Positions 1 to 8,708 of a stretch of DNA of 64,000 nucleotides are shown here, piece by piece (positions within the stretch are counted from its first letter, which is position 1; the number at the start of each line of letters is the position of its first letter). The stretch is from an uncultured Clostridia bacterium (lineage in GTDB: Bacteria > Bacillota > Clostridia > Christensenellales > Borkfalkiaceae): contig CASESJ010000001.1 of the NCBI GenBank assembly GCA_949290575.1, positions 248,001-312,000 of the forward strand, read 5' to 3'. The notes beneath the pieces are model-generated. The model saw nothing but the letters and a program-made list of their open reading frames with translations. It had not been told where the DNA came from and ran no database searches. The position numbers were made by a program, and so were the translations under genes.

Positions 1-2
1 AA

Positions 3-878
3 AATGCGGGCGTAAAGTTTATTTTTGACACAGAAGTGCAGGATATTCAAATTTTGAATAGTACTGTGTCTGGCATAATAACAAAAAATTGTGTAATTCC
101 GTTCGAAAAAGTTATAGTCTGCACGGGCGGAATAAGCTATCCTTCAACAGGGTCGACGGGCGACGGCTATAAATTTGCAGAAAAGTGCGGGCACAAGACA
201 ATTTGTCCCGTTCCCGCGCTTTGCGGTCTTAATCTTTCAGGCTCATACTTTAAGAAGATGCAGGGACTGACGCTGAAAAACGTCTGCCTCGTAGCAGACT
301 ACCGCGGCAAAGTTATTTTCAGTCAGCTGGGCGAGATGCTGTTTACGCATTTCGGAATATCAGGACCGCTCGTTCTGTCGCTTTCGAGCATAATCAACAG
401 ATTAAACCTTAAAGAACTCAAAATTCATATTGATTTAAAGCCCGCGCTTGACAACGAGACGCTCGATAAACGAATTTTACGTGATTTTTCTGAAAATTAT
501 AATAAAAGTTTGTATAACTGTCTCAAAAATCTGCTGCCCGTTTCGATGATTGACTGCGTTCTTGAAATAAGCGGTCTCAACGGTGAAAAGAAAGTAAATG
601 CTGTGACAAGAACCGAACGCACGGCGTTATTGACAACAATAAAGAATTTTGATATTATTGTTACGTCTCTTCGCGATTTTTCCGAAGCCATAGTGACTTC
701 GGGCGGAGTTGACGTAAAGCAGATTAATCCTAAAACTATGGAGAGCAAGTTGGTTTCAGGGCTCTATTTCTGCGGAGAAGTACTCGACGTAGACGCCTTC
801 ACGGGCGGTTTCAACCTGCAGATTGCATTTTCAACCGGGTTTGCCGCTGGAAATTCCATAAAGTGCCCTGCCGTTTGA
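3..878 (+). CDS. NAD(P)/FAD-dependent oxidoreductase, HI0933/YhiN (BaiN-like) family, 5' end missing
   Basis: This is the C-terminal part of a flavoprotein of the HI0933/YhiN family. The frame is open to the left edge, so the gene begins outside the window and the FAD-binding N-terminus is not visible. The motif TGGISYPSTGSTGDGY and the C-terminal GLYFCGEVLDVDAFTGGFN with NLQIAFSTGFAAG are hallmarks of the family: they form the second part of the FAD-binding fold. Members are often annotated as aminoacetone oxidase or as BaiN-like bile-acid reductases, but the physiological substrate is generally unknown and I make no claim here. It is followed by about 160 bases before the next gene, so it probably ends its transcription unit. 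Confidence 0.85.
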   Translation, partial: NAGVKFIFDTEVQDIQILNSTVSGIITKNCVIPFEKVIVCTGGISYPSTGSTGDGYKFAEKCGHKTICPVPALCGLNLSGSYFKKMQGLTLKNVCLVADYRGKVIFSQLGEMLFTHFGISGPLVLSLSSIINRLNLKELKIHIDLKPALDNETLDKRILRDFSENYNKSLYNCLKNLLPVSMIDCVLEISGLNGEKKVNAVTRTERTALLTTIKNFDIIVTSLRDFSEAIVTSGGVDVKQINPKTMESKLVSGLYFCGEVLDVDAFTGGFNLQIAFSTGFAAGNSIKCPAV

Positions 879-919
879 TTGTGCTTTTAAATTCAGTTTT
901 ACTAACATTTTACGGAAAT

Positions 920-941
920 TTATATAAGTTTACTTATATAA
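920..941. repeat. Short inverted repeat in intergenic spacer
   Basis: TTATATAAG and CTTATATAA form a perfect 9-bp inverted repeat around a 4-base loop just after the flavoprotein gene. There is no T-run, so it is not a convincing terminator. Function unknown. Confidence 0.35.
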
Positions 942-971
942 TCTGACAAATAATTCGTAATCATGCCGAAA

Positions 972-1026
972 CAATCATATTTTTCGGAAAGTTATGATTG
1001 CACGGGTCATTTTCAAATAATAAATT
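972..1026 (+). promoter_or_regulatory. Promoter with an adjacent inverted repeat, upstream of the chorismate mutase-CMP kinase gene
   Basis: The boxes are TTGCAC (998-1003), a 17-base spacer and TAAATT (1021-1026). An 8-bp inverted repeat (CATTAGT-like arms CAATCATA at 972-979 and TATGATTG at 993-1000) overlaps the -35 box and could be an operator. The predicted RNA start near 1033 leaves a leader of only about 8 bases. Confidence 0.45.
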
Positions 1027-1040
1027 AAGGGTGTAAAAAT

Positions 1041-2048
1041 ATGAAAGCTATAAGAGGAGCAACGACGCTTGTTGCCGATACCGCCGAAGAGGTCAGGTCG
1101 AAGGTCAACGAACTGCTTGTGCAGATTACACAAACCAACAATATCAATCCGCGCGACATAATCTGTATTATGCTCTCGTCCACATCGGATATTCACAGCA
1201 TCTATCCCGCAAAAGCTGCGCGCGAGGCAGGTTTTGCGTCCTGTCCGTTGTATTCTTCGCTCGAGCCTGACATCGAAGGCTCGCTCGCGCTGTGCATAAG
1301 GGTAATGCTGCTTGTTGAAACGGACAAACCCGTAAAACATGTCTATCTTCATAAAGCAAAGGCGTTGAGAAAGGATATTTCGAGCGTATTGAATATCGCA
1401 ATAGACGGACCTGCAGGCAGCGGGAAGAGCACAGTTGCGTCAATAATTGCGTCAAAACTCGACATTCTCAGCCTCGATACGGGTGCAATGTACAGAGCTA
1501 CCGCGCTGAAATGCGTAAAAAGCGGAGTTGATTACGCCGAAAAGGACCAGGTCAGACACATGGTCGAAAATATAAACCTTCGCGTCGAATATAAGGACGG
1601 CAAGCAGCTTACTCTGCTCGACGGTGAGGACGTTTCGGGAGAAATACGCACGGCTCAGATTTCCATGCTTTCATCCTATGTTTCCAGCTATCCGTTCGTC
1701 CGAGACAAAATGGTGGAAATTCAACGCAGAATTGCCTCCGAAGTGTCCTGTGTGCTTGACGGCAGGGATATCGGCACTAATGTGCTTCCCGATTGTCCGT
1801 TCAAATTCTTCCTGACGGCTACTCCCGAAGTCAGGGCTCAGCGCAGGTTTGAACAGGATAAAATCAAGGGAACTTCCCAGACATACGAACAGATACTCGA
1901 AGAAATCAACGAGAGGGACAAGCAGGACAAAAACCGTGCGGTTGCACCCTTGAAATGCGCACCAGACGCAGTTGTTATCGACACGTCATACATGACCATA
2001 GAGCAGGTAGTTGAACAGATATTGGCTAAAATTCAGGAGAAAATCTGA
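1041..2048 (+). CDS. aroH/cmk: Fused chorismate mutase (AroH type) and cytidylate kinase
   Basis: A single 335-residue frame carries two enzymes. Residues 1-115 match the monofunctional AroH-class chorismate mutase (chorismate to prephenate): RGATT at 5-9 with the substrate-binding Arg, Glu in SSLEPD, CIRVM and HVYLHKAKALRKD near the end. Residues 118-335 are a CMP/dCMP kinase: P-loop GPAGSGKST, LDTGAMYRA, DGRDIG and the lid segment RAQRRFEQDK. The linker between them is only a few residues. AroH-type mutases are active as trimers with active sites between subunits, so the fusion may trimerise the kinase; that is inference. The start ATG follows a weak GGGTG. The stop overlaps plsC by one base. 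Confidence 0.9.
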   Translation: MKAIRGATTLVADTAEEVRSKVNELLVQITQTNNINPRDIICIMLSSTSDIHSIYPAKAAREAGFASCPLYSSLEPDIEGSLALCIRVMLLVETDKPVKHVYLHKAKALRKDISSVLNIAIDGPAGSGKSTVASIIASKLDILSLDTGAMYRATALKCVKSGVDYAEKDQVRHMVENINLRVEYKDGKQLTLLDGEDVSGEIRTAQISMLSSYVSSYPFVRDKMVEIQRRIASEVSCVLDGRDIGTNVLPDCPFKFFLTATPEVRAQRRFEQDKIKGTSQTYEQILEEINERDKQDKNRAVAPLKCAPDAVVIDTSYMTIEQVVEQILAKIQEKI

Positions 2049-2746
2049 TGACGGAAGAACAGAGGGTAAAAAAACTTCGCAGAACCTTTGACAGACTGAG
2101 AGTTATCGAAAAACTCATTTTCAGACGTTTATTTCCTTACAGAAGACACGGAAATTTAAAAAGATATAATCAGGGACCGCTCATAGTGATTGGAAATCAT
2201 TACAGTATCTGGGATGTCATTCCTGCGGCTATGGTCACAGACCGCGCAATTCACTTCATGGCAAAATCGGAATTGAGCAAGGTCAGTTTATGCGGCATTA
2301 ATATAGGAACGCGCGCCCTCAGATGGCTGCAGTGCATACCCGTAAAGCGCGACGGAAGTGATGTTCAGGCACTTAAAACCTGCATGAAATACCTCAAAAA
2401 CGGCGAAGTCATCAATATTTTCCCCGAGGGCACGAGAAACCATTCATACGACAGTTTTCTTCCGTTCAAGGGCGGTGCTGCCGCACTTGCCATAAAGATG
2501 AAAACTCCGCTCATTCCCGTTGTGCAGGTTGAGCGCATGCGTGCATTTCACAGGGTGGATGTAATTTACGGCGACCCCATTTATCTCACGAAATATTACG
2601 ATAAAAAACTTTCGGGCGAAGAGCTGGAGGAGATAGACGCGTGGCTCAGAGACGTCATGATGAATATGCGCCAGGCTTTTATAGATAAATACCATCCAAA
2701 ACTTAAACCTTTAAAGCCGAAAAAAGTAAAAAAATCAAAGAAGTAA
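2048..2746 (+). CDS. plsC: 1-acyl-sn-glycerol-3-phosphate acyltransferase
   Basis: PlsC transfers the second acyl chain to make phosphatidic acid at the membrane. The family's HX4D motif is present as NHYSIWD, followed by the substrate motif FPEGTRNH and the later PLIPVV segment. At 232 residues the length is usual. The N-terminus is basic and the C-terminus is a lysine-rich tail (about 15 residues), suited to membrane association. The ATG shares its A with the stop of the upstream kinase gene, so translation is probably coupled. A cmk-plsC-ispH/rpsA order is common in Clostridia. Confidence 0.93.
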   Translation: MTEEQRVKKLRRTFDRLRVIEKLIFRRLFPYRRHGNLKRYNQGPLIVIGNHYSIWDVIPAAMVTDRAIHFMAKSELSKVSLCGINIGTRALRWLQCIPVKRDGSDVQALKTCMKYLKNGEVINIFPEGTRNHSYDSFLPFKGGAAALAIKMKTPLIPVVQVERMRAFHRVDVIYGDPIYLTKYYDKKLSGEELEEIDAWLRDVMMNMRQAFIDKYHPKLKPLKPKKVKKSKK

Positions 2747-2751
2747 TCTAA

Positions 2752-4836
2752 ATGCAGATAATAATAGCAAAACACAGCGGCTTCTGTACTGGTGTGAGAC
2801 GCGCGGTGGATACCGCAATGAGCGTATCTGCGGACAACACTTACGTGTTGGGTGAAATAATTCACAATAAACACGTTGTCGAAGAGATAGAAGCGCGCGG
2901 AATAAAGACGGTAAATAACCTTGACTGCGTTCCCGACGGAGCCACGGTTATTTTTCGTTCCCACGGAGTTCCTGCCGATTATTATGCAAAGTGCAGAGAG
3001 CGCGGAATAAAGGTGATTGACTGCACGTGCGGATTTGTCAGAAATACGCAAAAAATTGTAAAAAGTCAGCACGAGCAGGGCAAATATATCGTCATCGTTG
3101 GAGAGGCGGCTCATCCCGAGGTAATAGGTCTGCTCGGCTGGTGCGGCAACGCCGCGCTTGTAGTCAACGACGAGAATGCAGATTTTGCGTCTTTAAGGGA
3201 TAAAGATGTCTGTGTAGTCGCTCAAACTACGTTTTCTGTGGAAAAATTTGAGAAAATAATCGAAAATATTAGAAATCTGTGTGAAAAAACAGTTGCTGTT
3301 TTCAAAACTATTTGTTATACTACTTATGATCGTCAACTTGAAGCGGAGGAGCTTTCAAAAAAGTGTCAGGCGATGGTCGTGATAGGCGGTATGAACAGCA
3401 GTAATACCAACAAACTTTACGACATCTGCAGGGCAAGTTGCGAACACGTTTTCCGACTTTCGGGTCCTGACGATTTAGATTACGAAAAAATTAAAAATTT
3501 TAAAAGTGTAGGTATTGTTTCGGGGGCATCCACCCCGAATGCGCAAAACCGGGAGGTTCTCTTAAAGATGGAAGAAAAAAGCACAGAAGTAAATGCAACG
3601 AGTTCGATGGCGGACGTTGTTGCAAAGATTGACAGCGAATCGAAGTTCAAAAAAGGACAGATAGTTACTGCGACCATTTCCGAAGCGACGGAAGACGGTC
3701 TTCAGATACTTCTTCCTTTTTCCAAGAAGGAAATTCCTTTGAGCAAGGACGAGCTTGACTGCGAAGTTTATAACGCAGCGGACTATGCCGATAAGATTGG
3801 CGAGTCTATCGATTTGCTGGTTGTTGAGCTTAAACCCTCTTTAAAGCTTTCGCAGAAAATGATTAAACTTCTTGCGGAAGAGGAAGCTCTCAGCGCAGAA
3901 ATAGAATCCGGCAAAGAATTCCAGGTTGAATGCACCGGATACAACAAGGGCGGTCTCACCGCTACGCTCGGAACATATTCCGTATTCGTTCCCGCAAAAG
4001 AAATCAGACCCAGCTTTGTAAAGGATCTGACCAAATACGTAGGCAAGACCCTTCGTCTTCGCGCTCTTGAAGTAAAGAGGGACAGAAAGAAGGAAATAAT
4101 CGCTTCCCAGAGAGTTATTCTTCAGGAAGAGAAAGAGGCTAAAGAGGCAGCTAAGGCAGCAAAAGAGCAGGAATTCTTCGCAAACATCGCCGTTGACGAC
4201 GTTGTGGAAGGAAAAGTTGAAAGGGTTACTTCTTTCGGCGCATTCGTTTCCGTAAACGGTTTCGATTGCCTCGCTCACATTTCCGACCTCTCTTGGACGG
4301 GCGCAAAGGCAGTTACCGACGTGCTCGAAATCGGCAAGACCTATCAGTTCAAGGTTCTCAAAGTTGATACTGATGCCAAGAAGGTTTCTATCGGCTACAA
4401 GCAGCTTCAGCCCCAGCCTTGGGACCTTGCGGCTGAAAAGTACGCTGTCGGAGACGTTATCCACGGTAAAGTCGTTCGTATAGTTCCCTTCGGCGCATTC
4501 GTAGAGGTTGAAAAGGGTATCGACGGTCTCGTTCACGTTTCTCAGATAAGCTACGAAAGAATTGAAACTCCCGCAACCGTTCTGAACGTCGGCGACGAAA
4601 TCGACGCGAAGATTATCGCGCTTGACCCTGCGGCAAAGAAGATGAACCTTTCCATCAAGGCAGTTCTTCCCGAGCCCGAGAGAAAGCCCCGCGCTGAAAA
4701 AGCTGAAGGGGAATCTCACAAGAAAACCCGCGCTCCCAGAAAGTCGGATGACGAGTATTCCGATTGGAGCGAAGGCAGTTCAATCGGCACTTCCCTCGGC
4801 GACATTCTTGCAAGCGCACAGAAAAACAACAAGTAA
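2752..4836 (+). CDS. ispH/rpsA: Fused HMBPP reductase (IspH) and ribosomal protein S1
   Basis: Residues 1-272 are IspH, the last enzyme of the MEP isoprenoid pathway; the three iron-sulfur ligands appear as Cys12, Cys93 and Cys188, with His41, His71, His121 and Glu123 in the active site. Residues about 297-640 hold four S1 RNA-binding repeats, the third and fourth being the clearest (VEGKVERVTSFGAF, HGKVVRIVPFGAF). The tail is basic and low complexity. This fusion is well known in Clostridia. The gene starts 5 bases after plsC with a weak ribosome-binding site and ends at a strong terminator. The N-terminal IspH start is fixed by the conserved SGFCTGV motif. Confidence 0.95.
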   Translation: MQIIIAKHSGFCTGVRRAVDTAMSVSADNTYVLGEIIHNKHVVEEIEARGIKTVNNLDCVPDGATVIFRSHGVPADYYAKCRERGIKVIDCTCGFVRNTQKIVKSQHEQGKYIVIVGEAAHPEVIGLLGWCGNAALVVNDENADFASLRDKDVCVVAQTTFSVEKFEKIIENIRNLCEKTVAVFKTICYTTYDRQLEAEELSKKCQAMVVIGGMNSSNTNKLYDICRASCEHVFRLSGPDDLDYEKIKNFKSVGIVSGASTPNAQNREVLLKMEEKSTEVNATSSMADVVAKIDSESKFKKGQIVTATISEATEDGLQILLPFSKKEIPLSKDELDCEVYNAADYADKIGESIDLLVVELKPSLKLSQKMIKLLAEEEALSAEIESGKEFQVECTGYNKGGLTATLGTYSVFVPAKEIRPSFVKDLTKYVGKTLRLRALEVKRDRKKEIIASQRVILQEEKEAKEAAKAAKEQEFFANIAVDDVVEGKVERVTSFGAFVSVNGFDCLAHISDLSWTGAKAVTDVLEIGKTYQFKVLKVDTDAKKVSIGYKQLQPQPWDLAAEKYAVGDVIHGKVVRIVPFGAFVEVEKGIDGLVHVSQISYERIETPATVLNVGDEIDAKIIALDPAAKKMNLSIKAVLPEPERKPRAEKAEGESHKKTRAPRKSDDEYSDWSEGSSIGTSLGDILASAQKNNK

Positions 4837-4844
4837 TTGATAAA

Positions 4845-4869
4845 AGCAGACCGAGAGGTCTGCTTTTTT
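4845..4869 (+). terminator. Intrinsic terminator after ispH/rpsA
   Basis: Perfect 8-bp stem AGCAGACC/GGTCTGCT with a GAGA loop, followed by a run of T. Confidence 0.9.
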
Positions 4870-4872
4870 ATT

Positions 4873-4922
4873 TATGTGTCCGTATTAATTTAATCCGGAC
4901 ACATATTTTTTTATTTGGTTTA
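4873..4922 (+). terminator. Second, tandem terminator-like hairpin
   Basis: Perfect 10-bp stem TATGTGTCCG/CGGACACATA with a 13-base AT-rich loop and a following T-run. It backs up the terminator just before it and insulates htpG. Confidence 0.7.
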
Positions 4923-4974
4923 ACGGGGACGCACGGAGGTTATATATAGTAATGTATAACACGGAGGTAAAAAA

Positions 4975-6810
4975 ATGAAGCAGGGAAATATTAAGATTTC
5001 AAGCGAAAATATGATGCCAATCATAAAAAAATGGCTGTATTCGGATAAAGATATATTTTTAAGAGAAATTGTCGCAAACGGCGCGGACGCAATAACAAAG
5101 TATAAAAAACTTGTGTCCATGGGTCAGGCTGCCGAAGCCGAGGGCGAGGAATATTGCATAAAAATTTCAGTCGATAAGGATGCAAAGACGCTTACCGTAA
5201 AAGACAACGGCATAGGCATGACGGAAGATGAAGTTGAAAAGTATATTACTCAGATAGCGTTCTCGGGTGCGTCCGACTTCCTTGCAAAGTATGAAAAGGC
5301 GGGCGGCGACGGCATTATCGGTCACTTCGGTCTCGGCTTTTATTCTGCGTACATGGTTTCCGAAAACGTTGAAATCATAACAAAGTCGTACGACGGTAGC
5401 CCCGCAGTTCACTGGCAGTCGGACGGAAATAAGACTTATACCGTGGAGGAGAGCGATAAATCTGACCGCGGCACCGAAGTCATAATGCATATCAGTGAGG
5501 ACGAGAAGGAATTTCTCAACGAGAGCACCATAAAGGACCTCGTTAAAAAGTACTGCTCGTTCATGCCTTACAATATATATGTCAACTTCAAGAGCGACGG
5601 CAAGGATAAACCTCTCAATACGACGTTGCCGCTCTATGCAAAACCTGTAAAGGACTGCACGGACGAGGAATACAAGGAATTCTACACAAATACCTTCCTC
5701 GACTTCAATCCTCCCATTTTCTGGGTGCATCTTGACATGGATTATCCTTTCAGGCTTAAAGGTATTCTTTACTTCCCCAAGGTAAAGAATAAAGTCGAGC
5801 TCGAGCGCGGAAAAGTCAAGCTGTACTGCAATCAGGTATTTGTGGCTGAGAATATCAAGGAAGTCATTCCCGAGTTCTTAATGCTGTTGAACGGCGTTAT
5901 CGACTGCCCCGATATTCCTTTGAACGTATCGCGTTCCTTCCTTCAGAACGATAAACAGGTTCAGCGCATTTCAAAATACATCACGAGAAAGGTGGCTGAT
6001 AAACTTGTCGCGCTCTTTAAAAATGACAGAGCTAAATTCGAAGAGTGCTGGGAAGACATTGCAAACTTCGTTAAATTCGGCTGCATAAAGGATGACGAAT
6101 TCTATAATAGGGTAAAGGATATAATCATCTATAAAGACCTTGAAGGAAACTATAAAAACATAAGAGAGTTCTTAAACCTGCCTGAAGAGAGCGAAAACGA
6201 AGAAAAGAAGGAAGATACGCAGGAAAACAAGGATAAGACGCCTTCGACAATCTACTATGTTTCGGACGAACAACAGCAGGCTCAGTATGTAAAGATGTTT
6301 AAGGATGCAGGGCTCAACGCCATAAAGTGCGACAACTTTATCGACCCTCATTTTATAAGCTATCTCGAATATAAAGCTCCCGACAAGCTCAAATTCATGC
6401 GCATAGACGCAGACGTTGCCGGCGCGCTCAAGGGTGAGGACAGCGCGGAAGACAGCGTGCTTATAGACATTTTCAAAAATGCCATAGGCGACGACAGGCT
6501 GACAATAAAGACGCAGTCGCTCAAAAACAGCGAAGTGCCTGCCATAATCAATGTAGACGAGTATATGAGAAGATACTCGGAGATGGGCAGTTTCTACGGG
6601 ATGTCTGACGGCGAAGTCGCCAAGACGATGATAATTAATACATCAAATCCCGTCGTCGGTAAAATGAAGGAGATGGAGGACGAAAAGCAGAAATTTGTTG
6701 CTGGTTATATCTATTCGCTCGCTCTTCTTTCATTCAAAAAGATGACGCCTGAGGAAATGGATAAATTCGTCGGCGACAATATGGTATTACTCGAAAATTA
6801 CGTAAAATAA
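4975..6810 (+). CDS. htpG: Hsp90 chaperone HtpG
   Basis: Cytosolic ATP-dependent chaperone of the Hsp90/GHKL family, 611 residues, close to the usual bacterial length. The N-terminal ATPase has the catalytic Glu31 (FLRE), Asn35, Asp77 in DNGIGM and the lid glycines GHFGLGFYS at 116-124. The middle domain contains NVSRSFLQ. A charged linker rich in Glu and Lys lies near residues 400-425, an insertion longer than in many bacterial HtpG proteins. The start is fixed by a strong CGGAGG 9 bases upstream. The gene is a single unit between terminators; no CIRCE-type repeat was seen. Confidence 0.95.
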   Translation: MKQGNIKISSENMMPIIKKWLYSDKDIFLREIVANGADAITKYKKLVSMGQAAEAEGEEYCIKISVDKDAKTLTVKDNGIGMTEDEVEKYITQIAFSGASDFLAKYEKAGGDGIIGHFGLGFYSAYMVSENVEIITKSYDGSPAVHWQSDGNKTYTVEESDKSDRGTEVIMHISEDEKEFLNESTIKDLVKKYCSFMPYNIYVNFKSDGKDKPLNTTLPLYAKPVKDCTDEEYKEFYTNTFLDFNPPIFWVHLDMDYPFRLKGILYFPKVKNKVELERGKVKLYCNQVFVAENIKEVIPEFLMLLNGVIDCPDIPLNVSRSFLQNDKQVQRISKYITRKVADKLVALFKNDRAKFEECWEDIANFVKFGCIKDDEFYNRVKDIIIYKDLEGNYKNIREFLNLPEESENEEKKEDTQENKDKTPSTIYYVSDEQQQAQYVKMFKDAGLNAIKCDNFIDPHFISYLEYKAPDKLKFMRIDADVAGALKGEDSAEDSVLIDIFKNAIGDDRLTIKTQSLKNSEVPAIINVDEYMRRYSEMGSFYGMSDGEVAKTMIINTSNPVVGKMKEMEDEKQKFVAGYIYSLALLSFKKMTPEEMDKFVGDNMVLLENYVK

Positions 6811-6821
6811 TTTAATAAAAA

Positions 6822-6847
6822 AAGACCGCTTCGGCGGTCTTTTTTTT
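6822..6847 (+). terminator. Intrinsic terminator after htpG
   Basis: Perfect stem AAGACCGC/GCGGTCTT with a TTCG tetraloop and a T-run. Confidence 0.92.
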
Positions 6848-6870
6848 ATGCCTAAATAATATTTTAAAAT

Positions 6871-7767
6871 ATGAACCTCAAATTTCTGCCCGAACCCCTG
6901 CTTGCGGCAATCAGATGTCTCAATATCAATTATCTGACTGAAATAAGAATACGCCGCGGACAACCCGTAATAATCGAGTACCGCGGTGAATATGTATATA
7001 TCGACAGTTTCGGAGTGACGGCGAGCGCGGACAGGGCGTTGCGCATATACGATGTGGACGGTCTGTTTGCGAACGCGCTGTCAGACGGACTTTATGCCTA
7101 TGCAGAACAGCTAAGAAACGCCTTTGTCACATTGGACGGCGGCGTGAGGGTGGGCGTTGCGGGAGAGTATATAATTTCCGGCGGAAAAGTCAGCGCGGTG
7201 AGGCACATAACCTCGCTGAATATCCGAATCCCGCACGACATAAGCGGCTGTGCGGACAAGATTTACAATGTAACGCAGAGCGGTAAATTGTCGAGCATAC
7301 TGATTTTTTCTCCGCCCGGTCTGGGAAAAACGACGATGCTGCGTGAGCTTGCAAGGAAATTTTCGCGCAAGTATAACGTTCTCGTTGTGGACGAAAGAAG
7401 TGAAATTTCCGCAGCTGACTGCGACGGAGACGGCTATGACCTCGGCGAAAGAAGCGACGTGGTGCGCGGCGGCGACAAGCTTACGGCTTTTTCGTCTGCA
7501 ATCAGAGCTATGAAACCGCGGGTTATCATAACAGACGAGCTCTACGGACAGACAGACATCTCTGCAGTAAAGCACGCAAAAGAATGCGGCATAACGGTCT
7601 GTGCGTCTACGCACGTCTGCGACGAAGAAATTTTGAGTTCAATGCCTTTCGAATATTTCTGCCGACTGACGGGAATAGGCAAAGAAGTTATTGTCTATGA
7701 TAAAAATTTTAATATTATTGGCGATAGTTGTTGCCACGACGGCGATAGGAGTGCTTTTATCGTCTGA
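6871..7767 (+). CDS. spoIIIAA: Stage III sporulation ATPase SpoIIIAA
   Basis: First gene of the spoIIIA operon, whose products form the SpoIIIA-SpoIIQ channel between mother cell and forespore. SpoIIIAA is a secretion-ATPase-like protein (298 residues). The Walker A region is SPPGLGKT at 147-154, with Ser where the first Gly of the loop is usual; Walker B is VLVVDERSE at 170-178. The ribosome-binding site is weak, and I could not pick out a clear mother-cell sigma-E promoter. Its last 71 bases also encode the start of SpoIIIAB in another frame. Confidence 0.93.
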   Translation: MNLKFLPEPLLAAIRCLNINYLTEIRIRRGQPVIIEYRGEYVYIDSFGVTASADRALRIYDVDGLFANALSDGLYAYAEQLRNAFVTLDGGVRVGVAGEYIISGGKVSAVRHITSLNIRIPHDISGCADKIYNVTQSGKLSSILIFSPPGLGKTTMLRELARKFSRKYNVLVVDERSEISAADCDGDGYDLGERSDVVRGGDKLTAFSSAIRAMKPRVIITDELYGQTDISAVKHAKECGITVCASTHVCDEEILSSMPFEYFCRLTGIGKEVIVYDKNFNIIGDSCCHDGDRSAFIV

Positions 7768-8122
7768 AAAGAAGAAAACAGCAAAGGTTTTTTCCGAACT
7801 GTATGAATTCAATGAGCAGATGCTGCTCAATCTCAAGTACGGTAAAGCGCGTATTTCGGAAATCGCCGTCGGTTACAAATATATAAAAGACATACTTTCT
7901 GGCAAAGAAATTCTTTCGGGCGATGATAACGTATTTCTTAAAGAATACATTAAAAATCTTGGCGCGAGCGACTGTTCTTCGCAGATAGACTATCTCAACG
8001 AAAGAAAAGCTCTGCTCAGGAAAAAGAAGGAAGAGAGCGCGGAAGACTATAAAAAATACAGTTCTCTCTATATAAAAATAGCTCTGATGGTAGGAATTCT
8101 GATTGCCGTTTTACTTGCATGA
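7697..8122 (+). CDS. spoIIIAB: Stage III sporulation protein AB
   Basis: Small membrane protein with an N-terminal membrane helix (residues about 2-20), a charged helical middle and a C-terminal hydrophobic segment, as in the SpoIIIAB family, which resembles GspF of type II secretion. The ATG at 7697 places the membrane helix correctly; a TTG two codons earlier is possible. It overlaps spoIIIAA by 71 bases, unusually long for coupled genes. Confidence 0.88.
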   Translation: MIKILILLAIVVATTAIGVLLSSEKKKTAKVFSELYEFNEQMLLNLKYGKARISEIAVGYKYIKDILSGKEILSGDDNVFLKEYIKNLGASDCSSQIDYLNERKALLRKKKEESAEDYKKYSSLYIKIALMVGILIAVLLA

Positions 8123-8319
8123 TGGATATAAGCATAATTTTTAAAATCGCCGCGGTCGGCATAATAATTACAATAGTTTGTCAGATACTCAAAAAATCGG
8201 ACAGGGACGACATTGCCACGGTTGTCAGTCTAGTAGGGCTAATTATTGTGCTGACTGTCGTAATATCGATGATTGCCGACCTGTTTGAACAGGTTAAGGC
8301 GTTGTTTGACATATTCTGA
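8119..8319 (+). CDS. spoIIIAC: Stage III sporulation protein AC
   Basis: 66-residue protein with two membrane helices joined by the short polar turn KKSDRDD, typical of SpoIIIAC, part of the mother-cell side of the feeding channel. It overlaps the previous gene by 4 bases (ATGA); a second ATG immediately follows and could be the start. Confidence 0.9.
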   Translation: MMDISIIFKIAAVGIIITIVCQILKKSDRDDIATVVSLVGLIIVLTVVISMIADLFEQVKALFDIF

Positions 8320-8708
8320 TGGTCGTAAAACTGTGTTGCGTGGCGATAATTACGGGCGTCAGCGCGCTTGTGCTCAAGGCGCATAAACCTGAATTTGTTC
8401 CGTTGTGCCTGACCGCAGGCGGAATTATACTGATATTGTTTGCCTTCGATTACTTTGCGGCAAGCGTCACGTTTATAAAAACATTTACCGAAAAAACGGG
8501 CATAGACGGCTCGGTCGTAAGAATAATTTTTAAAATAGTGGGCGTAGGGTATCTGATAGAGCTTACAGCAGGGTCTGTAAAAGACCTCGGCTTCGACAGC
8601 CTGTCGGACAAACTGGTCATGTGCGGAAAATTTATAATTTTTGCAATGGCTCTGCCCATTCTGCAGGCACTGTTCAACGTAATTATGTCTCTGGTCAATA
8701 TTGTATGA
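8319..8708 (+). CDS. spoIIIAD: Stage III sporulation protein AD
   Basis: 129-residue polytopic membrane protein with four predicted helices; the segment GVGYLIELTAGSVKDLG is typical of SpoIIIAD. Its ATG shares one base with the spoIIIAC stop, so translation is probably coupled. Confidence 0.9.
   Translation: MVVKLCCVAIITGVSALVLKAHKPEFVPLCLTAGGIILILFAFDYFAASVTFIKTFTEKTGIDGSVVRIIFKIVGVGYLIELTAGSVKDLGFDSLSDKLVMCGKFIIFAMALPILQALFNVIMSLVNIV

Noticed and set aside
2752..4836. ispH-S1 fusion as a novelty
   Set aside because: This fusion is well known across Clostridia.
8621..8704. Longer N-terminus for SpoIIIAE
   Set aside because: It lies within spoIIIAD and would put 28 polar residues before a clean signal peptide; the ATGA overlap supports the later start.
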